A stretch of 64,000 bases of DNA, from contig JAQXVU010000012.1 in NCBI GenBank assembly GCA_029225085.1, positions 32,368 to 96,367 of the forward strand, given 5' to 3'. The stretch is from Eggerthellales bacterium (GTDB taxonomy: Bacteria > Actinomycetota > Coriobacteriia > Coriobacteriales > Eggerthellaceae). Every line of letters begins with the position of its first letter. Within the stretch, counting starts at the first letter, position 1. A model generated the notes under the pieces. It searched no databases. It saw only the letters and a program-made list of their open reading frames with translations, and had not been told where the DNA came from. Position numbers and translations under genes: made by a program. This document shows, piece after piece, positions 61,962-64,000 of the stretch.

Positions 61962-61997
61962 CGAGGGTCCTTCCACATTGCTATGGAAGGACCCTCG
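61962..61997 (+). terminator. Probable ettA terminator
   Basis: CGAGGGTCCTTCCA / TGGAAGGACCCTCG, a 14-bp perfect stem around an 8-base loop, followed by TTGCGT. Strong stem, poor U-tract. Confidence 0.6.
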
Positions 61998-62070
61998 TTG
62001 CGTATCAGGAGCAAAAGGCGCCTCAAAAGGAAAAACTACGCCGCAGGACGCGGAGGCATGTCGAGCACAA

Positions 62071-62143
62071 TAACGCGGACACACAGCGAGCAAAATTACG
62101 CGGATACATAGCGAGCGAATCAACGCGGATACGCAGCAAACAA
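62071..62143. repeat. ~25-bp tandem repeat (3 units) upstream of perR
   Basis: Units around 62071, 62096 and 62120 share ACGCGGATAC and AGCGAGC/AGCAAAC. With the ettA repeats and terminator they fill the 495-bp gap before perR. Confidence 0.65.
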
Positions 62144-62241
62144 TGCAAGCCCTGTACAAATAGACAATCAAAACTAGGAATCTGTCCGAATAACCGAAGT
62201 TAAAGGGAAATGACCCTAGGCCGACGCCTTCGAAGGGGTGC

Positions 62242-62256
62242 TATAATTATCGAGAC
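62242..62256 (+). promoter_or_regulatory. perR promoter -10 with possible PerR half-box
   Basis: TATAATTATCGA: a perfect TATAAT (62242-62247), 50 bp upstream of the perR start. The left half also matches the PerR box TTATAATNATTATAA (9 of the first 10 bases), so autoregulation is possible; the right half does not match. Confidence 0.45.
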
Positions 62257-62291
62257 TTATTCCTGATAGCAAAATACAGAGAGGGGATGCC

Positions 62292-62684
62292 ATGGCACAG
62301 CGGAACACCAAGCAGCGCCAGATCGTGCTTGAAACGGTGACCCAGCATCATGGCCATCCCACCGCGGATCAGATCTATCAGGACGTGCAGGAGATAGACC
62401 CCCGTATCGGCCGAGGGACCGTCTATCGCAATCTGAACGTTTTGGACGGTCAGAACCTGGTTCGCCAGGTTCGGGTGCCCGACGCCAATCGCTTCGACTA
62501 TCGCTGCGATCGGCACTACCACCTGATCTGCACCGAGTGCGGCAAGGTCGTTGATGCTCCCCTCGAGTATCAGCAGTCCTACGACGAGACCGTCGCCAAG
62601 CTCAGCGGGTTCAAGATCACCGAGCATCAAGCCCTGTTCGAGGGCATCTGTCCGGAATGTCAGAAGGCCCTCTCTCAGCAGTGA
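62292..62684 (+). CDS. perR: Fur-family peroxide sensor (PerR-like)
   Basis: 130 residues. Winged helix (HPTADQIYQDVQEIDPRIGRGTVYRNLN), then the regulatory metal region RFDYRCDRHYHLICTECGKVVDAPL. Two CxxC pairs (CTEC, CPEC) bind structural Zn. The residue equivalent to B. subtilis PerR Asp104 appears as Asp in KVVDAPL, which favours PerR over Fur. Immediately upstream of rubrerythrin (45-bp gap), its natural target. Confidence 0.87.
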   Translation: MAQRNTKQRQIVLETVTQHHGHPTADQIYQDVQEIDPRIGRGTVYRNLNVLDGQNLVRQVRVPDANRFDYRCDRHYHLICTECGKVVDAPLEYQQSYDETVAKLSGFKITEHQALFEGICPECQKALSQQ

Positions 62685-62729
62685 GAAATCAGGAACCGTG
62701 TAGATCGATAAACGAAAGGAAAGATCCCC

Positions 62730-63269
62730 ATGGCAAACAAGTACGCAGGAACTCAGACCGAGAAGAACCTGATGGAAGCTTTCGCAGGTGAGTCTCAGGC
62801 ACGCAATAAGTACACCTACTTCGCCTCCGTCGCTAAGAAGGAGGGCTATGAGCAGATTTCCTCCCTGTTCCTGAAGACCGCCGACAACGAGATGGCTCAC
62901 GCCAAGATGTGGTTCAAGGAGCTCGAGGGCATCGGCGACACCCCTGCCAACCTGGCAGCTGCCGCTGAAGGCGAGAACTACGAGTGGACTGACATGTACG
63001 AGGGCTTCGCCAAGACCGCTGAGGAAGAGGGCTTCCCCGCACTGGCAGCTAAGTTCCGCATGGTTGGTGCCATCGAGAAGGCTCACGAGGAGCGCTATCG
63101 CGCCCTGCTGCACAACGTAGAGGCTCAGGAAGTCTTCGCCAAGAGCGAGGTTAAGGTATGGGAGTGCCGCAACTGCGGTCACATCGTCGTTGGCACCCAG
63201 GCTCCTGAGATCTGCCCCGTCTGCGCACATCCAAAGGCATTCTTCGAGGTTCGCGTCGAGAACTACTAA
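62730..63269 (+). CDS. rbr: Rubrerythrin
   Basis: 179 residues. Four-helix diiron domain with Glu ligands in [32 protein letters not shown]-like [11 protein letters not shown] and EKAHEERY, and a C-terminal rubredoxin domain (CRNCGH...CPVCAHP). It reduces hydrogen peroxide in anaerobes. GAAAGGAAAG precedes the ATG. Downstream of perR, probably cotranscribed. Confidence 0.95.
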   Translation: MANKYAGTQTEKNLMEAFAGESQARNKYTYFASVAKKEGYEQISSLFLKTADNEMAHAKMWFKELEGIGDTPANLAAAAEGENYEWTDMYEGFAKTAEEEGFPALAAKFRMVGAIEKAHEERYRALLHNVEAQEVFAKSEVKVWECRNCGHIVVGTQAPEICPVCAHPKAFFEVRVENY

Positions 63270-63367
63270 GCCGTCAAGGAATGGCTTGGTGCTAAAAGGT
63301 GGCTTGATGGGTCTAGATGGCCAAGCTGCTAACGGCGGCCTCGCCGCCTGAGTTGGACAAGCCGTTT

Positions 63368-63447
63368 GAAGCCGGTCGAGGCGACCTGAAGCCGGTCGAG
63401 GCGACCTGAAGCTGGTCGAGGCGACCTGAAGCTGGTCGAGGCGACCT
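63368..63447. repeat. 20-bp tandem repeat (4 units) after rubrerythrin
   Basis: Four units of GAAGCYGGTCGAGGCGACCT, each holding the mini-hairpin GGTCG-AGG-CGACC. A GGCGG...CCGCC hairpin lies just before at about 63334. Confidence 0.9.
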
Positions 63448-63504
63448 GACAAACGCAAACAAATCGGTTGATCACGCTAGCAAACGTAGCCGAGCAAGAT
63501 CTGA

Positions 63505-63536
63505 GGGACGCAAGCGCGAGCTTGCGTCCCTTTTTT
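63505..63536 (+). terminator. Intrinsic terminator of the perR-rbr transcript
   Basis: GGGACGCAAGC-GCGA-GCTTGCGTCCC followed by six T; 236 bp after the rbr stop. Confidence 0.92.
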
Positions 63537-63540
63537 CGTA

Positions 63541-64000
63541 CGGGAAAGACCTGCGGTTAATGGCTTACGGATGGCGCGGACCGCCCTTATTGGATGAGCT
63601 CCGGGCCGAATCGGGCCCCGATTGGCGCGCAGGGCCCTTATTGGCAGAGCGAGGTCGGCGCCCGCCATCTTCTGAATGATTCTTATTAGTGCTCGGCGTA
63701 TCTGATTGGGCAGATACGCCGCACTTTAATATGAAATGGGTATTTACTCGCACCCCGTCTCGCATGGCGAGGCGGGGTGCTGCCATTCTGCCAATCCAAT
63801 AGGCGGGGTGGTTGCCAGATGCCCCCGATCTCCCCCGATCGGGAATCCAATAGGCGGGATTCGAGCCAGGGCCCTTCCATTAGGGCATGGGCGAGCCGGG
63901 GGTCCTGCCACCAAGCGGGGTTCGAACCAGGGGTCCTGCCGCCAAGCGGGGTTCGAGCCAGGGCGATCGGGCCTCGGGACCGCCCGTCCCGCCCTCGATC
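63541..64000 (+). repeat. Composite repeat element, copy 2 (plus orientation)
   Basis: Inverted homologue of 48008-48460. Minus-strand CCAATAAG-type units (CTTATTGG at 63586-63593 and 63637-63644, TAATGG at 63558), hairpin CGGCGTATCTG-ATTGGG-CAGATACGCCG (63694-63721), GAAATGGGTATTTACTCG (63733-63750), hairpin GCACCCCG...CGGGGTGC (63750-63780), then plus-strand CCAATAGGCGGG units from about 63796 to the window end. No gene is supported in 63537-64000; the element may run past the edge. Confidence 0.8.

Noticed and set aside
63930..63960. tRNA T-arm (GGTTCGAACC) suggesting a tRNA gene
   Set aside because: The motif is part of the array core; no acceptor, D-arm or anticodon stem can be folded around it.

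Overview
The window reads as chromosome of a high-GC anaerobic actinobacterium, most likely of the class Coriobacteriia (inference from gene content and protein style; no 16S rRNA gene is present). Support comes from rubrerythrin with a PerR-type regulator, Feo ferrous-iron uptake, a SufCBDSU operon, a 4Fe-4S/FMN/FAD 'old yellow' enoate-reductase-type enzyme, frequent GTG starts behind strong Shine-Dalgarno sites, and at least one apparently leaderless GTG gene. I see no phage, transposase, integrase, CRISPR array, rRNA gene or plasmid functions. One tRNA gene (Arg, anticodon CCU) is present.

Layout. 0-3 kb: end of fabF, fabZ, a MarR regulator, tRNA-Arg, a CAP-domain membrane protein and pyrE. 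3-8 kb: iron block feoA-feoA-feoB-Cys-rich protein with two candidate DtxR boxes, rnhA and a small MntR/DtxR-like regulator. 8.7-16.2 kb: copper ATPase with accessory small proteins, an alpha/beta hydrolase, and a zinc/cadmium export operon (ArsR sensor, separate HMA protein, P-type ATPase) with a perfect palindromic operator. 16.3-22.6 kb: HAD phosphatase, flavoenzyme, EamA transporter, ABC1 kinase and phasin-like protein. 22.6-26.6 kb: autoregulated operon of a degenerate ABC ATPase, YhgE-type membrane protein and TetR repressor. 26.8-32.1 kb: transglutaminase-like lipoprotein followed by a compact type IV pilus/competence-like operon ending in pilT. 32.1-35 kb: Ser/Thr kinase, HTH protein, membrane protein and lipoprotein. 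35.3-39.2 kb: tRNA/rRNA modification and quality-control genes (trmO, SpoU methyltransferase, dtd) and a metallo-hydrolase. 39.4-44.7 kb: suf operon. 44.9-50.3 kb: SstT, a TauE-type exporter, DUF1292 protein and a YeiH-type exporter. 50.5-59.5 kb: acyl-CoA ligase, shikimate-type dehydrogenase, class IV aminotransferase, MFS exporter, glycerol kinase and lysophospholipase-like hydrolase. 59.5-63.3 kb: small membrane protein, ettA, perR and rubrerythrin.

Metal homeostasis and oxygen defence dominate: Fe(II) import, Cu and Zn/Cd export, Fe-S assembly, PerR and rubrerythrin, with the matching sensors (DtxR/MntR-like, ArsR, PerR) encoded in the same window.

The unusual part lies between genes. 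Intergenic regions, often starting at the 3' end of a gene, carry short tandem repeats of 20-43 bp. A distinct family with a ~21-nt degenerate core and a ~30-bp period occurs in at least four places (8.3-8.6, 47.26-47.9, 48.06-48.46 and 63.54-64.0 kb), in two of them wrapped around a common pair of hairpins whose stems covary. A separate hairpin family with covarying stems occurs at 32.0, 47.4 and 52.2 kb. A 27-bp in-frame repeat encodes a possible Met/His/Cys-rich leader peptide in front of the YeiH-type exporter. I regard these as the main undescribed signals here.
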